Below, one piece after another: positions 1 through 12,300 of a stretch of DNA of 44,753 nucleotides; position 1 is the stretch's first letter, and every line of letters starts with the position of its first letter. Both the position numbers and the translations under genes were made by a program. The DNA is from Endotrypanum monterogeii (Eukaryota > Euglenozoa > Kinetoplastea > Trypanosomatida > Trypanosomatidae). A model generated the notes under the pieces. That model had not been told where the DNA came from. It did no database searches and saw nothing but the letters and a program-made list of their open reading frames with translations. The stretch covers positions 1,289,567-1,334,319 of the forward strand of contig CM007315.1 of NCBI GenBank assembly GCA_000333855.2, read 5' to 3'.

Positions 1-92
1 CCCCGTCCCCCTCCCACTCATCCTCCTCTCTCTACGAGCTTATGAGCCACGCCTCTGCACACTGTAGGGTAGGGAGGAAGTACAGCTGCGGC

Positions 93-98
<6 letters not shown>

Positions 99-131
<33 letters not shown>
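99..131. repeat. (AT)n microsatellite
   Basis: An uninterrupted alternating AT tract of 33 bases in the spacer downstream of the NEK kinase gene. It is the first of three such tracts within about 660 bases. Confidence 0.97.
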
Positions 132-134
<3 letters not shown>

Positions 135-468
135 GAGGCTGCGCAAGGCACGGCGATACGCTGCGAAAACGGTACGAGGAGACATGAAAGAGGGGAAAGA
201 CAGGAAAAAAAAAATTGGGCGAGCAACCACGCGAACGAAAGATGAGCACATCACCCAATTTGTGGGCAGTAATACCAATAAAAACGAGGGAGAGAGGGAA
301 AGAGGGAAGGGGGGGGGAAACGAAAGGCGCTCACACTCTGCCGCTCTGGATATTCGCACGTGCAGAAAGTTAGAATCAGGCAAAGGGAAAGAGCGCGCCG
401 AGGACAGGGTGCGAAGTAGAAACAAGACGATGTTTGCCCATAAAGCAATACAGCCCATAGAGCAGGCA

Positions 469-471
<3 letters not shown>

Positions 472-499
<28 letters not shown>
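472..499. repeat. (TA)n microsatellite
   Basis: Alternating TA tract of about 28 bases, the second of three in this spacer. Confidence 0.97.
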
Positions 500-735
500 A
501 TGAACACACCAACGTAGGTGCACCTGCCATTGTGCCTTTTGCTGTTGTGACACTACGTCCTGCTGTCATCATTTGAGAGTTTTTCCCTTTTCTTGACGTG
601 TGCGCCTTCTCGTGTGGTCCCATGGCGCTCTGTTCCCCCTCCCCTCCCTCCTTCCGCTGGGACAGATTTCTATAACAGTTCGTAGGGGCAACTATTCGTT
701 TTTCAGAGGAAGAGAGGGAGAAGGCCTTGCCAAAC

Positions 736-755
736 ATATATATATATATATATAT
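736..755. repeat. (AT)n microsatellite
   Basis: Alternating AT tract of 20 bases, the third in this spacer, followed directly by a short C run. Confidence 0.95.
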
Positions 756-1730
756 CCCCCGTGCCACATGTCGCCCTTCGGCGCCGTGACTCCCTCACCT
801 CGCCCGCTCTCCTGGATGTGTGACGCTGGTAGAGTAAGCGAAAGAGGAATAAAAAGCGAAGCACCGAACATTGGTAATCCCGGGAACAAATGAACAAGTG
901 CGGGAGGCTGAAGACGTAGAGTAGATCACGCCTGCTTGCACGCAGCCGTAGAGGACGCAAGTGACTGGGAGATCGGGAAAGCAGTGCTCAAGTAAAACAA
1001 AACAAAAAAAGAACAAGCAGGGGACACGACGGCACAAATACGGAAAAGGGAAAAAGATTATATATATATTTATTTATTTATATACTCCTCTCCAGAAGAA
1101 TTACCATGGGCGCGGTCGACGGCGGATGCAAGGAGAAGATAAGAGGTAAGAAGGTTCCTCGAAAAATACGCAAAGACAGTAAGACACACAGACAGACACT
1201 CAAATACAAGGGAGAGGGAGAATCTTGCGAGGAAACGAGGGCAAGTGCCCACGTCATGCGAACACGCACAACGATAGTCAAACACGCGACTCAAAAAAAA
1301 TGTAATAAAAGAAAATGAAGACGAGACGAGACAGGGGAGGAGGGAAGGAGGGCAGAAGGAAATTGGCTAAGAGAAAAAAAAAAGTGAAAGATTGAAAAGG
1401 CAAGTGCGTATACATAACACAAAATACAACCGAAACAAACAAAGATTCGGACATTCGGGAACACCGACTGCGTCGTGCGGAATACCGAGATGGATCCTGT
1501 AAACACGCACACATTCTATCTACAAACAGCACAGACAAGCAACAACCACTCAAAAAAAAAAAAGACATTTGAAAAGACAAAACAAGCGCCAGCAGCGGTC
1601 CTAAAGGATGTGAAACGGAAGAGGGCCGGCGTGATGTCGACTTGACCAGGGGCAAGTGTGTACCCAACTGTATACGTAGCATAAACGTTAGGAAATTCGT
1701 CACGACAAAATCGAGAAAAAAAGGCACAAA

Positions 1731-1748
1731 CACACACACACACACACA
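1731..1748. repeat. (CA)9 microsatellite
   Basis: (CA)9 on the plus strand, i.e. (TG)9 in the predicted 3' UTR of the NEK kinase transcript. Confidence 0.93.
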
Positions 1749-1846
1749 AAAGAAAGAGAGAAAAAACATTGACGCACACAAAACACAGCACTGATGGAGA
1801 GACGGACGGCATCAGAGTGTGTGTCAAGCAGCAACGTCATGAGTCG

Positions 1847-3169
1847 TTATGGGGCAGCCTCCTGCAGTGTACTCAGCCACTGCTCATAAGATTTCTGGTT
1901 GGGGGCCATAAACCAGAAGGCCTTGCCAGCCTGGTTTTTCATGGCGAAGACAAACTCCTCCCCCGCCATCATGATATCTACAGGACACACAGAGGTGAGA
2001 GTTGCCACCGGCACCACCTCATCCGCATCCTCCCCGCTGGGGTCTCGAATTAATATTTCCTTCTTGTCGATGCTTAATAAGCATTTCTGCCAGCCACGCA
2101 GCGCCGTGTGGCGCTTGACGGTACCCGAGAGAGGCGCCGGCTCCTCAAGCTGCACGGGGAGCTCCGTGTTCAACGACTGTGTGATACAATGCGCAATGGC
2201 CTCTCGCACATCGGCAGGGATGCGATTGTGTTTTTCCACGCTGCGCTTGAGTGTTTCGAGATTAGAGCGAATAAAGGGCTCGTGGAAGAGGACCTGGATT
2301 GTTGGGCGCTTGTTGGGGTCGACCGAGAGAAGGCGGTCGCACACATCACGCAAATTCGATGAGTAAGATGATGGAAGCTGATCGCGCCGACCATAGCAAA
2401 TGTTTGTGATGAGTTCATCCATGTTCCTGCCCACGAAGGGGCGTCGCAGCGCCATGACCTCGTACAGGACGACACCGAGGGCCCACATTTCACTTTTTTT
2501 GCTGTACGGCTGGCGGTGCCACAGCTCCGGGCTGAGGTAATACGGTGTGCCACAGAAGGTCGATCCGACAGCGTTGGAAAGGGAGTCTTCATACTGGCGC
2601 GAGAACCCGAAGTCGCCCAGCTTGACGAGGCCAGTCGTGGTGAGAAGAATATTCGCAGTCTTCAGGTCACGGTGCATCATCTTGTTTGAATGGATGTGAT
2701 CCAAGGCGAGGCAAAGCTGCAGGAAAATAAAGATTACCTCGTGCTCGCGAAAGAACTTCATCTCGCGCACACGGGCTTTGATCTGTTTGTACAAATCACC
2801 GCCGTCGGCGTACTCCATCACTATCAGCAGTTGGCCCTCCTTCTCGATCGCATTTTCGCAGCAGACAATGTGCGGATTTCGGCAGCGCGAGAGACACTTC
2901 ACCTCGTTGGTCACAAAACCGCGATCCTTCTCGCTCATGCTGTTTAGGTCCATCACCTTAGCAGCAAAAACTTTCCCTGTCGCGCTCTCCTCGACACGCC
3001 ACGCACTACCGAAGCTTCCTTGACCCAGCAGGCGTTTTTTGATGTACTGGCAGTCCGGCGTACGGCCAAGGATGCCCTGAAGAGGTCCTTGAACTGTTTC
3101 TGTGGTGCTGGGGGGCACTGGCAGACCATTGTTGCCGCCATTCGGCTTCCGTTGGTCCTGGTCCTCCAT
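1847..3169 (-). CDS. NEK-family Ser/Thr protein kinase with C-terminal PH domain
   Basis: Predicted 440-residue kinase. Visible kinase motifs: glycine loop GQGSFG (49-54), ATP-anchoring Lys71, alpha-C Glu89, catalytic HRDLKTAN (166-173), DFG (186-188), activation segment with FCGTPYYLSPE ending at 215. Residues about 348-438 fit a pleckstrin-homology domain, ending in the characteristic Trp431 helix. A NEK catalytic domain plus C-terminal PH domain is the architecture of trypanosomatid NrkA/NrkB-type kinases; relatives act in basal-body/flagellar biology and life-cycle differentiation. The PH domain suggests membrane or phosphoinositide binding (inference). The start at 3169 is the first in-frame ATG; the open frame continues upstream only through a (CA)n microsatellite. 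One oddity is that the usual Asp of the DxWxxG motif is Glu227 (SEMWALG). All other catalytic residues are intact, so activity is expected. Confidence 0.93.
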   Translation of the reverse strand: MEDQDQRKPNGGNNGLPVPPSTTETVQGPLQGILGRTPDCQYIKKRLLGQGSFGSAWRVEESATGKVFAAKVMDLNSMSEKDRGFVTNEVKCLSRCRNPHIVCCENAIEKEGQLLIVMEYADGGDLYKQIKARVREMKFFREHEVIFIFLQLCLALDHIHSNKMMHRDLKTANILLTTTGLVKLGDFGFSRQYEDSLSNAVGSTFCGTPYYLSPELWHRQPYSKKSEMWALGVVLYEVMALRRPFVGRNMDELITNICYGRRDQLPSSYSSNLRDVCDRLLSVDPNKRPTIQVLFHEPFIRSNLETLKRSVEKHNRIPADVREAIAHCITQSLNTELPVQLEEPAPLSGTVKRHTALRGWQKCLLSIDKKEILIRDPSGEDADEVVPVATLTSVCPVDIMMAGEEFVFAMKNQAGKAFWFMAPNQKSYEQWLSTLQEAAP

Positions 3170-3188
3170 GGCACTGCACGGGGCGTTA

Positions 3189-3190
3189 CT
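3189..3190 (-). promoter_or_regulatory. predicted trans-splice acceptor AG, NEK kinase mRNA
   Basis: Reading the minus strand, a pyrimidine-rich stretch between the GT repeat and position 3191 ends in CGAG, which would give a 5' UTR of about 19 bases. A second AG at 3174-3175 lies only 4 bases before the ATG. The choice between them is inferred, not measured. Confidence 0.5.
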
Positions 3191-3222
3191 CGACAGAAAG
3201 CAAGAACACGAAAAGAGGCAAA

Positions 3223-3223
<1 letters not shown>

Positions 3224-3259
<36 letters not shown>
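3224..3259. repeat. (CA)18 microsatellite
   Basis: Perfect (CA)n tract of about 36 bases on the plus strand, read as (TG)n on the transcribed strand. It sits about 35 bases upstream of the predicted splice acceptor of the NEK kinase gene, within the region where the polypyrimidine tract and branch point lie. Confidence 0.96.
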
Positions 3260-3266
<7 letters not shown>

Positions 3267-4036
3267 ATGACGACGGGCGGAGAGTACAATACGGCAGACA
3301 ATATCAGTCAGCGTAAACTTCTCACAACACGGAGATGCACAGAGTGACGTGGTGGTCCCAGGAAGGAGAGGTGGAAGTGAGAAGACGAATGCACCTGCGA
3401 TAAGGTCAACAAAGCCAGTGGTCTCGCGGATGGACGAACAGATAGATGGGGGATAGAACGGGGGAGAGGGGGAGTGTTCCGGATGCAAACAGCAGACAAA
3501 CGGAAGCTGTCGAGGATGACGCTGGAGAAAGACAGGATGCGAGGAGATGGTCCACAGAGACAATGAAAAAAAAAAACGGAAACTATAGCGGCCGAGTCAA
3601 AAGGGATCCCGGAACGTGAGTGTAGCAACTGCGAGACGAAGGAAAAAAATAAATGCGAAGGAAAAAATGAAAAAAAAGTGCAACAGAATAGAGAAATGAT
3701 GAAAAAAAAAACGGCAGGAAAGGTGAGCTAATCAACACGATTTCTTTTGGAAATTTGATACTCAAAGAGGGATATGTATAGAAGCGTAGGCGTGCGATGT
3801 TGTGTTGCTATAGAGGTACGGAAAAGGAGGGGTATGCAGTGATGAGTGCGCGGGTGAACGAAGGCCGTGGTGGTGCGCTCTTCGTGGAGCACCGGCGACT
3901 GTGAAGACGTGAGGCGGGAGGGGGAAAAGAGAGGGTAGGGGGGGGGCGCTCTGCAGGTGACTGTACACGCGGAAAAGAAAGGAAGATCAAAAACTGAAAG
4001 AGAAAACGAAAGAGGAGGGGTACGAGAGATGATTAA

Positions 4037-4060
4037 ATATATATATATATATATATATAT
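4037..4060. repeat. (AT)12 microsatellite
   Basis: Alternating AT tract followed by TTTTGTTGTTGTT-type sequence in the ACC-NEK spacer. Confidence 0.95.
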
Positions 4061-4921
4061 TTTTGTTGTTGTTGTTTTTGCTGTTGTTGTTTGTGTGTGT
4101 TTGTACGAAAATCTCAATTCGAAAAAAAGAGTAGCAGCGCCGATCTTCAGATGTATGGAGAAGTGGATCGCGCCTGACGTGAGAGCGGATACGTCTCTCA
4201 GACCCCTCCCTGCCCTCGCCTCCGTCCGCCGCTTCGTGGAGCGTTCGCAAGCGCGGTGTCGAAGTGCCACGCCTCGAGAAGACCGAAACTCACTTCTTAA
4301 AAACAAAACACCACCGAGCAGGATGATGCAACGCGCACGTAGACACCTGTGGGAGATGAGGCGAGGGGAAGTGAAGTTGGTGTCCGAGGGTGGAGGAGGG
4401 GAGAGGGAGAAGGCAACAAATGACCGGGGTGAGAGAAATAGAAAAGGATACACACACACACACACCGCACAACATGCAGAGGCGGACTTTCTGTGTGTGT
4501 GTGCGTGTCTCTGTGTGTATCGTGAAAAAGAAATGGATGGATAAAGGAATCCGAAATGTGCAGGGTAAAGAACTTCTTAAAATAGCGAGACGGAGTGCCT
4601 AGTTGTGGTGGAAGCTGGCGATTGAGATGCGGCTTAGGAAATAAAGAATGACACAACCGTTGCGAGTGGATACGCAGCAGTGTGGCGACTCGTGAAAGTG
4701 TTGGTCCTCTCTGTCAGGGAAGAAGAAGTGATGATGTGGGATAAAAATGGTGTGAGTGATTGCTACCTAGAGTGCAAGAGGAGAAGCTTGCTCTCACTCA
4801 CAGATGCATGCACTAGAGGTCCAAGACAAGTACAGGAAAAGGTGGTGAAGAGACAGTCGCACACACACACACGCACACCTGCAATTACACAAGACACGAA
4901 GTGCTGGATCTCGTGTAAAAG

Positions 4922-4950
4922 TTTTTTTTTTTTTTTTTTGGGGGGGGGGG
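4922..4950. repeat. T19-G10 homopolymer junction
   Basis: Nineteen T followed directly by ten G on the plus strand; on the transcribed strand this reads C10 then A19. The G side abuts unique sequence with no visible direct repeat. Exact lengths may be affected by sequencing error. Confidence 0.9.
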
Positions 4951-6390
4951 TTCGGCGCATGTTGCGGTGTGAATGTTGCCGTGTTGGGTAGAAGAAGAAA
5001 AGAGAAAGAGGAGAAAGAAAAATCAGAAAGAAACGAAAAACCATGAGTAGTCCAATCTGTGGTGCGTACTCCCCCTCTACAGAGGCCTACATGATGTCCT
5101 CAATCGCTCTGCGTGTCAGTCCCCCAGAGTGCCCTCCGAAAAAAAAAAGAAAACAGACATGTTGATCAGATTTCTTTTGTTTTCTCCTGATTTGATACTA
5201 CGGAGGAATAGATTAAAAAAAAAAAAAGAATCGTATCCAGCGTCATCCTCATGTGTTGGGTCACGTGCGGAAGTGTCTGTGACCCACAAGTGCTGACCAA
5301 CCTCCTCCTCACCCCCTCCTGGGGTGTACCTAGCATTCCATCTCTTCTGTCCGCCTGAGTCCCTAAATAACAGTCACAAGATGAAAAAAAAAAAATTATG
5401 TTTAAAAGAAGGTCACAAAAGGCGCAACTGCACGACGTGGAGGATTTTGTACAGACACGCCCAGTAGAGGTGCATGCAGGAAAGAAGGTGCACAAACGAG
5501 AACAGGGGGAAGGCAAATGCATTCGTGCCGTCTTATAGAATCCCTGCAAAAAAAAAAAAAGTTGAGCGCGACAACACCACGGCAAGAGGCACCCTCAGTA
5601 CTAACATGAAAAATATTACAGGGTCATTCACGACAAAAAAAAAACAGAAAATCAAAGTGCAAGGGGCATCGATTGATGAGGAAGCTGGGAAGAGAAGGGA
5701 GAGAGGGAGGCAGGGGGGAAGGGGGCTACAACACAGACACCATCACGCGACTGCGCATACGCTACAAATGTTCGAGAACGAATAGACGAGAAAAAAAGGT
5801 GTCAAATCAAAGTCCCACCAACTTTCCTGCACACACACACACACACGCACACAAACACGAACACAAACACACAAGAAAGTGCAAAATACAAAGAAGCGCT
5901 ATAGAATGGCGGAAGGGGATCAGTCCTGGAAGAAAAGGGGGGAAAGGAGGGGGTGGGTTGCAGCTATTTTGTGCGCAGTGAGAAGTGTTACACGAGTGAG
6001 ATAATGATAGAAGAAATGCAGTAGAACAGCCAAAAGTCGTGCTTCTGGCGGGCCACATATAAATATAAAAATATAAATAAATATAGATGAAGAAAAATCA
6101 ACAGTGCGGAAAAGAGACGGGCAAGTCGAATGTTGGTGTGCCCATGGAGAAGGAAGATCCTTGGTGAGCGGAGGCTGAGTAGACCATACGCACAACGTTT
6201 TCTTTCCGTGGGCAAAACAAAAAAGAAAACTATACCTACAGGAGGGACTGAGAGGGACGGCACGAAGTGCCCCCCCTCTCCCCTCCGCAGGGGGGGGGAG
6301 AGGGGAAGGGCAGAACACGACATACTGCACCGCGAATGCAGCCGCCCTCCTCCCTGAGACAGGATCAGCTGCGCCAGAATAGAAAAAGTT

Positions 6391-9300
6391 TTATGGCATC
6401 TCTTCAGTCAGACTGGGCCCAATGGCCAGGGGGAACTGCAAGGCCCCTTGTGCAGCACTCGCGATGGCCGGGTTCTCAAATAGCCTCGCCAGGGCGCGCT
6501 CCATCGAACTCGCCGTACGACCATGTTCAGTGAGCAGCTTTTCTAGCTCTTTCGCGCACTCGCTGCTACTCAGCGCTACATGACCGTTCGTCTTCTCGAT
6601 CCAGGTACCGTCGAGTTCTTCGAGCCACATCAAGTGCTGCTGATCGGCGGTGCCCCACGCTGGCCCGTTGGGATGCGACGCTGTGTAGCGCTCCTCCACC
6701 CTTCGCACTCCTTCACGGAGGGATTCGACGATTTTATTCTCCAGCATGTCGTTTGCAACCTCCAGCTCCTTCAGCTTGCGCTGCAGCTTGTGAAAAAAAT
6801 GACGGCGGCTGTCCTTCCATGGAACAACGTCACGCACCACCCCCGTCGCCTTCATCCGCACGTGCGTGTCATGCAGGTCGGCGAAGCGCACGGCAACGTC
6901 GCGATACTGCGGCAACAGGTCGGTCTCGATCTCGCGAGCCGCCTTCGGCTCCATCGTCGCGAGCTCAGGACGATTGCGTCGAATCAAATCCCGCACATCA
7001 TTATCACGGAATTTGATCTCCACCACACCCGACGGCTCGAGGATTCCACCGCGCGAGGACGGGTCGCAGTACATCTCGACCACGCCGTTGTGATTGATGA
7101 CAGGGTCCACCACAACCCACGCCCCACCGCGCAGTTCACCCGCTGGTGGGATGTAGATGAATACAGGCGCCGTGTACACGCGAAGGTTGTCTACGATGGC
7201 AGCCCCAAACTTCAGCACTTCGTCAAACATGTCCCGCATGCCTCCAGAGAAACCCCGCCAGTTCGCCAGGATGAAGCACGGCAGCCGCTCGTGGTGGAAG
7301 TCGTCGAGAGCGTCAGCCGTCTTGCGCGCCGAGTCTGGGAACCACACCTGACCGGCCTGTGTAATGAAGGAGGACGCCGATGTCGGGTCTGCCGGATCAG
7401 CGGGGTCGAACTTTTTAGTGAGGCGCGTCTCGACGAGTATAACACCACAGGGGATACCGCCAAGCGTGGCGCGGCCCGTCACCACGGTGCGTGCCCACTT
7501 CTCCAGTGTCTCCATCCACGAGCCGCGATCGAATAGACCAGTCTGACCGAGTTGTCCAGTCACGAGGAAGCGTGGATCGTACGGTGTATTCGGCGTTGGG
7601 CAGAAAGTCACGTCTCGATCAATCGGGTCGGCGACGCCCCAGAGCAGGCGGCGCGGCATGCAGCGCCGCGGGTGCACGACAGCAGGCACGTAGTCCAGCC
7701 ACTGTAGAAGCACACGGGCAGAGCTGTAGTCGTGATTGGTGCACCAGTGCGTGACGCCGTTCGGCACCATAATCTGCTTGCCGCCGAGCTGGCTGTTGCC
7801 CATGTACACGTCCTTGCCGAGAAGTCGATTCAGAGCACCGGCGCCGGTGAGGATAAGAGGCGAGTCGTTCGTCTGGATGACGCGACGGCCGAGACGGTTC
7901 AAGTAAGCTCCGATCCCGACACTGCGGCCCGAAACGAGACTGATGGTCGGGATCTCCTCGTAGTTCTTCGACATCTCCCCCGCCACCAGTCCCGAGCCGC
8001 TCAGATTTTCGACGCCAATGTGCTCCGTCGGGCCACCCACCACACCCTTAATCACATAGCGAGTCTCGCCGCCCACCTCCAAAGGCTCCACCTCCATCCG
8101 AATTTGTTTCTTTACCGTGAGCTCCTCGTAGTCGTTCTTGGTGAGGTATAAATAAGAAATCTCGTTCTTCTCCGTGAACTCTACAAAGAACTTCTTTTTG
8201 ACTTCAGCGCTGATCCCGAGACGTGCGCCGCTGTTGGCGCTGATGTACACAAACGGCAGGTGCTGCGCGCGAGCCAGAACCGAGGCGGCCTTGAAGACAA
8301 GGTCTTCCGGGACGGCGAAGGACCCCGACATGAACGTTATATCGTTCGCGACAACCACCACACGCCGCGTCTTGACCATCTCTGTCTCCAGGTCGAAATA
8401 GTGCGGTGGCGCGTACTCGATCATCCATACCACCATGCCGCACGACCTCGAGGTAAACTTTTTCGTCGACAGCGACTCACCGTCCTCGCCGAGAAAGAGT
8501 TCCGTGGCGCAGAGCGGATTCCTTGGCATCGAGGCGCTCGGGAGGTCCCGTGCGCGGCGCAGCTTTATCCAATCCTTGCGCACAATCAGGCTGAGCATGG
8601 CAGGCCAGTCATGCACGTACGTCGTATCAGCACGACGTGCCTGCAGGCGCTTCACCTGGCACGTGTTGAGGTGTGGGTACGGCCCAAGCGTGATGGCGTG
8701 ACGGCGCCCTTCCATTGGTTCTGGCATGAGGCCAAAAGAACCCTGATGCTCCTTCTCAGAGGGCAGCATCTCGCGTAGGGCCTCGAGCTTCGACATAGTT
8801 CTGTTTAACTTCGGCGACCCGTGCGACGTGCTCAGCGTGGGGGTGGAGGGGTTCATCTCCACCAGAAACTCGGAGGAGCGGCACAGGGAGGAGTAGCTTA
8901 CATCCTCCGATGTCTCGGCACGGTGCAGCAGCACCTGACCGTTTTCGAGCGACTCGTAGTACACATGCACGGAAACACCATAGCCAGACGGGCTGCTGGC
9001 GATAACGCGCATTGGAATGAGACCCGACGGCACCTTCGCCTGAAAAGAAAGTTCTACCTCATGCACACCCAGCTCGGTCAGCTTCTCCTGGTAGGAGCCG
9101 GCTGCTGCCGCCAGTAGGCGCTGCAGCGTTCGGACGTCGAAGGTCAGTTGGATCATCTTCACAAATACGTGATTGCTGTCAGGGAATTTCACCGTCGAGT
9201 CGTCGCGAGTCACCTGCAGTGCAGCGAGGCACTTGGCTAGCATGTGACCCGCATCCACATCGGTCGCCTCCGTCCAAGGAGGCATGCCCATATCGTGCGG

Positions 9301-12300
9301 CGTCACCGCCACGCGCGCAAACATGCGATGCTCGAGCGGGGACGCGCCAGCCTTCTTCGGTGCCGCCCTAAACACGTGGACGTCTTTGTACGGCGTCGGC
9401 TGCATACTCACTTCGTAGTTCGACAACCGATCAAGCTCCAGCCGGCGTGCCGACTGCGGCAGCACATTGCGCAGCAGCGTATCCTCTTGGAAGTTGGTCT
9501 CCGCACGGTATGTGAAGAAGTGTGGTCCCTCCTGCATCCCGTGTGCCACGAAATACATCGTCTCGAGCTTCCGGAAGCTTTGAAAGACGGCGGCGCTCTC
9601 CTCAATGAGCAACCGGCACATACGCGCCACCTCAGACTGCGTGGACTCCCGCGAGACGGAAAAAAACACGGTTGCAATGACGGCGTCCTCGCTGTAGCGG
9701 GACACAATGTCGCGGAATGACGACGCCAGCGTCGACTTAAGCAACTGCTCATCCGGGAGCATGAGGCACACACCACGCCCAGCGCTCTCCATCGACGGCC
9801 CCCCCGCAGAGTCGCCGCCGATGCAGAGCGTATCTGTATCCCCGATGAGGTCGAAGCAGTAGGTGGCAAACCAACTGGGACCCTGCTTCAAAATGTCGAG
9901 GTCTTTTATCTCGCTTTCGCCGAAGTATTCCCGGCGAATGAAGAGCTCAACGCAAATATGCACCAGGTGCTCCATCTGGCGGTCAAACATAATAGAGCAG
10001 AGCAAGTCGTAACCGAAACTGCTGGCGATGAGGTTGCGCAGGCTGCCCTTTTCCAGCGCTTCGGCGAACTGTGCTTTGCGCTCAGAAAAGGATGGCAACG
10101 AGCACATGCGAAGCAGATAACGTGCCTGCAGGAGCAGTGACCCGTACGCAAAGGACTTCAGGGTCACCAACTTCGACAGCGTCTTCTCTAGTGACTTGAG
10201 TAGTAGCGTATTGCCTTCGAGGTAGCTCAGCACGCTGCGCATCACGTAGTGATGGCAGTCCTGGTTGTGGGCGTAGTCTATCCGGAAGACAGCCTCACTG
10301 TCATCCAGGTGACTGCGCAGCCCCTCAATCGCCTCCTGTCGACTATGCCCATCAAAAGACTGCTCCACAGTCACGTATCGGTCCACGATGGCATCGATGA
10401 TGGCGCAATACTTATCACTTGGCGTGTGCGGGTGCTCCTCAGTGTCCTCGCACAGCTCCGCTGGGATAAACGGCAGATGAATCGCTTTGAGAGTGACCGA
10501 CGAGAGCCCCAGAGAGGCGAGATCGGCAAAGGCCCTGCGCACGCGCTCCTCAATGGGCATCTCCTTGAAGTGAAAGCCGTTCACGAGATCCCATAAGGAC
10601 TCCGCGGCTCGGCGTGCGCGCGTGACTCCGTCGGGGCGCTCGTATTGGCGGGCGAGCAGCAGCTCCGTCGGCCATCCCTCTTTGATTTCATTGGGCCGTG
10701 AGACTTTGCTGGGGTCTTCCGGGGTGATCTCGCCCAGCAGCGAGCCCATCGCGATGGTGCTGCCAGGTACAGCGCGCTGGTGAAGCGTCCCAGTCGTGCG
10801 GGCCCGTAGCGGCAAAATCATCTTCATCACTTCCACCTCAGCAAAGGCGTCGCCCTCGTTCACGTGTCCGTCGTTTTCGATGACGTAGCGCACAAGGCGA
10901 CCGGGGACGGTTGCCATGATTTTGGTTGGATCCACGTCGCCGGAGAAGTTCGTCACTTTTCCGCCGATGGTGATGCGCAGGTTGTTGGGCTCCTCCGCCA
11001 CGTATGCCACAAGTGTTTTGTCGCCGATGGTCAGCTGCAAGGCACCAGACTTGAGGATGCGGTAGGTCACCAGAACAATGCTGCCATTCAGAGAGATGGC
11101 GCACTCGTTGGGGCTCACCATGCCGGCACTTAGTGTGTACTTTTCCGAGCGGCTCACATATGACTCGGTGTGCATGTTGGAGAGATGTTCGACAGACGGC
11201 ACGTGGCCAGCAGTCAGATACGCAATGTACCGCTCTTTTTGCTCCTGCATTGCACGCATATTCCGATAGATGTTGGCTGCAATCAGCGCTGAGTGGATAC
11301 TGCGCTGGTGTGACGGCGCCTCCTCTGCCTTCTTTGCTATAAGGCTGTCTAACCACGCCGTGCTCATGTCACAGTCGCGGAAAGTTGGCATCTCCAGCAG
11401 CTCCATGATGTACGGCGTTGACGTGCGAATCTCCCCACGGACGACAAGGTTCCGAAGCGCTAGCACCATCCCACGGCGCGCCTCCTCACGGGTTTCGCTG
11501 GAGGAAAAGATGTGACCGAACTGCGAGTCAGCGAACTGATGCATCTCACCACCGGAGCCAACCGAAAAGTAGCCCCAGCACTCCTTGCTGTTCTTGAAGG
11601 CAATCTCATCGATTCGGCCGGAGGTCGGCCGGAAACCCTCGTCCGTGTCTTCGGCTGTCACACGCACCGCGATTGTGTGGCACTTGGGTGGCAGACATTG
11701 ACGAGTCGAGAAATCGATCGGGGTGGTGCCATAGGGCTCCTCGCCATAAAAGACACGAACTTCTGGTATGCGGTCGAGCGGTATGCCCATGCCGACGCAA
11801 AGCAGCGCAGCCGGAAGGTTCACACCTGAGATCATCTCTGATACGGGGTGCTCAACCTGGATACGGGGATTGAGCTCCAGAAAGTAAAAATTGTGCGTCT
11901 CCTTGTCATACATGTACTCCACCGTGCCAAGACCGCAGTACTTGACCGCCCGGGCTAGTGCGATGGCCGCGCTCTCCATCGCTGTAATGATGGCCGGATC
12001 AACACCGAAGGCAGGACCCTCCTCGATTACCTTCTGGTGGCGTCGCTGTACACTGCAGTCACGTGTACGCACGGCTATGCAATTACCGTAGCGGTCCGCC
12101 AGCAGTTGCACCTCCAGATGACGTACATTCGTCAACATGCGCATCACAAAGATGTGACATCCCCTCACCTCCTCGGAAACTGCAAAAAACAGACTCTTGA
12201 CATCCTTCACACATGTGCAGCAGCGAATACCCTTGCCGCCACCGCCCTCAGACGCCTTGATCATCACAGGAAAACCGATGCGGCTACACACCGCCTCACA

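Larger units (their letters stand above)
1..1846. other. spacer downstream of the NEK kinase gene
   Basis: No supportable gene. On the minus strand this should be the 3' UTR of the NEK kinase gene followed by the 5' flank of a gene outside the window. It holds three (TA)n tracts within 760 bases, an AT-rich patch near 1057-1083, a (CA)9 tract at 1731-1748 and several A runs. Open frames here translate to low-complexity Phe/Ser/Cys-Val or Tyr-Ile strings made by the microsatellites, so they were not called. Confidence 0.75.
3260..6390. other. spacer between ACC and NEK kinase genes
   Basis: About 3.1 kb with no supportable gene, the longest spacer in the window. It should contain the ACC 3' UTR and the NEK kinase 5' flank. 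It is built from A-rich and purine-rich runs, a (TA)12 tract near 4037-4060, short (CA)n tracts near 4450-4465, 4859-4879 and 5829-5845, and a T19-G10 homopolymer junction. Frames of 100-245 codons exist on both strands but are low-complexity Ser/Pro/Phe/His strings with no recognisable domain. Confidence 0.7.

Noticed and set aside
3728..4465. 245-codon minus-strand frame in the ACC-NEK spacer
   Set aside because: Low complexity, interrupted by Tyr-Ile from the (TA)n tract, with no recognisable domain and microsatellite-driven composition.
6580..7536. 318-codon plus-strand frame over ACC
   Set aside because: Antisense shadow of the ACC carboxyltransferase region with no domain of its own.
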